A DNA stretch of 64,000 nucleotides, taken from the NCBI GenBank assembly GCA_949422855.1, contig CASPLG010000002.1, positions 21,294 to 85,293 on the forward strand, given 5' to 3'. The translations under genes were made by a program, and so were the position numbers. Below are positions 62,827 through 64,000 of the stretch, in pieces; position 1 is the first letter of the stretch; each line of letters opens with the position of its first letter. This DNA comes from an uncultured Eubacteriales bacterium. Its GTDB lineage: Bacteria > Bacillota > Clostridia > Oscillospirales > Acutalibacteraceae. A model generated the notes under the pieces. It worked only from the letters and a program-made list of their open reading frames with translations, searched no databases and was not told the DNA's origin.

Positions 62827-63163
62827 TGTATTATCTCGTTTACGTTAAAACCCGTGATGTTCCCGAGTGAAATAGATTCGTTTTACATTCCATAGCAGGT
62901 AAATATTCAATATGTTCGAGTCCCTTGCTATTAATACTCGCACTATCAAAATTAAAAATGTTTCCGTGTTTTTTACTTTCCTTCTTCTTTTAGATATAAA
63001 AAAGCGCCAATATATAAATATCAACGCCTTTAAATAATGTAGTCCTGTGTTGTATTTGAATGCACCTTTATGTCTTCTGAGGTCACCACTTCACCCGCTT
63101 ATTTTGCTCTGAAATTTCCTTTTTTACATCGTTTTTCCTTATTCCAACACGTTTTTATATATT
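62827..63163. other. gene-poor stretch with possible coding remnants
   Basis: No intact gene. On the minus strand a start-less frame of about 49 codons (roughly 62848-62994) reads protein-like text (KHGNIFNFDSASINSKGLEH), which may be part of the same decayed gene set. Nothing else is supported. Confidence 0.3.
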
Positions 63164-63189
63164 AAAAAATCCACACTAAGTGAGGATTT
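63164..63189 (-). terminator. terminator of tRNA-Asn
   Basis: On the minus strand AAATCCTCAC and GTGTGGATTT form a hairpin followed by a T run (complement of 63164-63169), just beyond the 3' end of the tRNA. Confidence 0.7.
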
Positions 63190-63192
63190 ATC

Positions 63193-63268
63193 TGGCTCCC
63201 CGTGTTGGACTCGAACCAACGACCCTGCGGTTAACAGCCGCATGCTCTACCTGCTGAGCTAACGAGGA
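63193..63268 (-). tRNA. tRNA-Asn(GTT)
   Basis: Minus-strand cloverleaf: acceptor TCCTCGT/ACGGGGA, D arm GCTC/GAGC, anticodon stem TGCGG/CCGCA with loop CTGTTAA (anticodon GTT), T arm GTTGG/CCAAC with TTCGAGT, discriminator G, encoded CCA. Confidence 0.95.
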
Positions 63269-63356
63269 TTATACATAATTTTTATTATTGTATGCTGCTT
63301 TTTGTTCATTATTCCAAACTTATCTTTTTTCTTTTACGGTATGTTACCATGCCACT

Positions 63357-63382
63357 CGCTCTACCGACTGAGCTAACGAGGA
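63357..63382 (-). pseudogene. partial tRNA-Asn copy (5' part only)
   Basis: On the minus strand the first 26 bases repeat the acceptor 5' strand and D arm of tRNA-Asn (TCCTCGTTAGCTCAGTCGGT, then AGAGC). The sequence then diverges, and no anticodon loop with GTT or T arm follows. Its 5' end is 114 bases from that of the intact tRNA. A decayed duplicate is likely; a scar of an integrated element is the alternative. Confidence 0.7.
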
Positions 63383-64000
63383 ATATTTAATTTTCTAATC
63401 TTGGAGCATTTGGTTAACAGTTATGTGCCTAAAATTTTTTAGACCCATATATCGCCAAACTTCTACCTATTGAATAAAAATTTTCTTGTCTTATAAAAGG
63501 ATATTCTGCAGAAATTTATAATTATTTCCATACTATTCTTTTTAAAATTTCCATATGGGTTTTTATTTATATTTTGGTTGGTGTCAAAACTGGTGTCAAT
63601 TAAAAAATTGACATTATGGTTTTAGCCAAATGCTCCTTTATCCACTAAGATATAAGTGACTTTATTAGGAGTATTCATATGCAAAAATAGCATTCATTAA
63701 ATTATAAATTTTAAGGTGTGCTATTTTTATACCAAGTATTGCTCTGCGTTGGGTAAATTTTCTATCTTTTCAGCCAATAGTTAGGAGGGACTTTTTTATA
63801 ACTGTCCCTAACAAATTACTATAAGAGGTTGAGTTAAAATTGGTTTTAAGAAACCTAAGACTACGAATTTTTCATATAATTCAAATTCAGGTAAAAATAA
63901 TAATTATCAATGTTTTATAATAAATAAAACAGGCTATATTTTAAAGTAAAATCTCATATTAAATAAATCACCCGCATTTTCAAATTTGCCAACTCCAACA
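63383..64000. other. right-edge region without recognised genes
   Basis: A/T-rich with short broken frames only. A plus-strand frame ending in GGTGTCAAAACTGGTGTCAATTAA (63581-63604) recalls C-termini of some integrases, but the codons upstream do not read as an integrase. Nothing is supported. Confidence 0.3.

Noticed and set aside
63581-63604. Integrase C-terminus ending near GVKTGVN
   Set aside because: The codons upstream do not read as an integrase and stop codons break any longer frame.

Overview
The window looks like chromosomal DNA of a low-GC Gram-positive bacterium of the Clostridia type. It carries ribosomal protein S20, a PASTA-domain Ser/Thr kinase, TarI/TarJ-like CDP-ribitol genes, LicD, DegV and a WalJ-type hydrolase, and no outer-membrane genes. 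TTG and GTG starts behind good Shine-Dalgarno sites are unusually common. TAG is used as an ordinary stop codon.

Layout. 1-3.6 kb: an edge gene broken by an in-frame amber codon, a DUF1540 peptide, a small multidrug-export-like membrane protein, and a BcrA-type ABC transporter. 3.7-16.6 kb (minus strand): a class B PBP, an FHA-FtsW/RodA fusion and a capsule/teichoic-acid-type cluster (degenerate CpsD-like protein, Wzz-like protein, polymerase-like protein, glycosyltransferases, TarJ, TarI, LicD, a secreted unknown). 16.8-28.3 kb: rpsT, carbamate kinase, a secreted GLUG protein, degV, then the operon rlmN-PP2C-kinase-PASTA kinase, then murA and a WalJ-like hydrolase. 28.5-32.7 kb: a duplicated pair of GT2 glycosyltransferase plus UPF0104 flippase-like protein.

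33.9-53.7 kb is the highlight: one plus-strand contractile injection system (phage-tail-like, eCIS type). It has a sheath, a tube, a small chaperone-like protein, a DUF6760-like 49-residue gene that is easy to miss, a second tube protein with a ~450-residue coiled extension, a 965-residue filamentous protein (tape-measure candidate), hub, spike, gp25, two baseplate-J-type wedges, a tail-protein-I-like protein and a 598-residue protein ending in an Ig-like domain. No AAA+ ATPase, tail terminator, LysM protein or PAAR tip was recognised. LemA and TPM-domain genes follow directly.

Three unrelated small proteins (33.0, 55.2 and 60.1 kb) share a double-glycine leader of the form LxxE(E/D)Lxx(L/V)SGG. 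They flank or follow the injection-system locus, and no exporter is visible. 55.7-61.4 kb holds housekeeping genes (TtcA-like, MmcQ/YjbR, YchF, NagZ-like, tRNA-Ala, a chorismate-mutase-like protein). 61.5-64 kb is gene-poor and decayed: a small ORF, a type I toxin-like peptide, fragments of a hydrolase and of a Fic-type winged helix, tRNA-Asn and a partial second tRNA-Asn copy.

The FHA-FtsW plus PBP pair and the PP2C-kinase-PASTA-kinase operon together resemble the mycobacterial fhaB-pstP-rodA-pbpA-pknA-pknB operon split into two loci. This suggests phospho-threonine control of wall synthesis. All family calls were made by reading the translated sequence; no database search was run.
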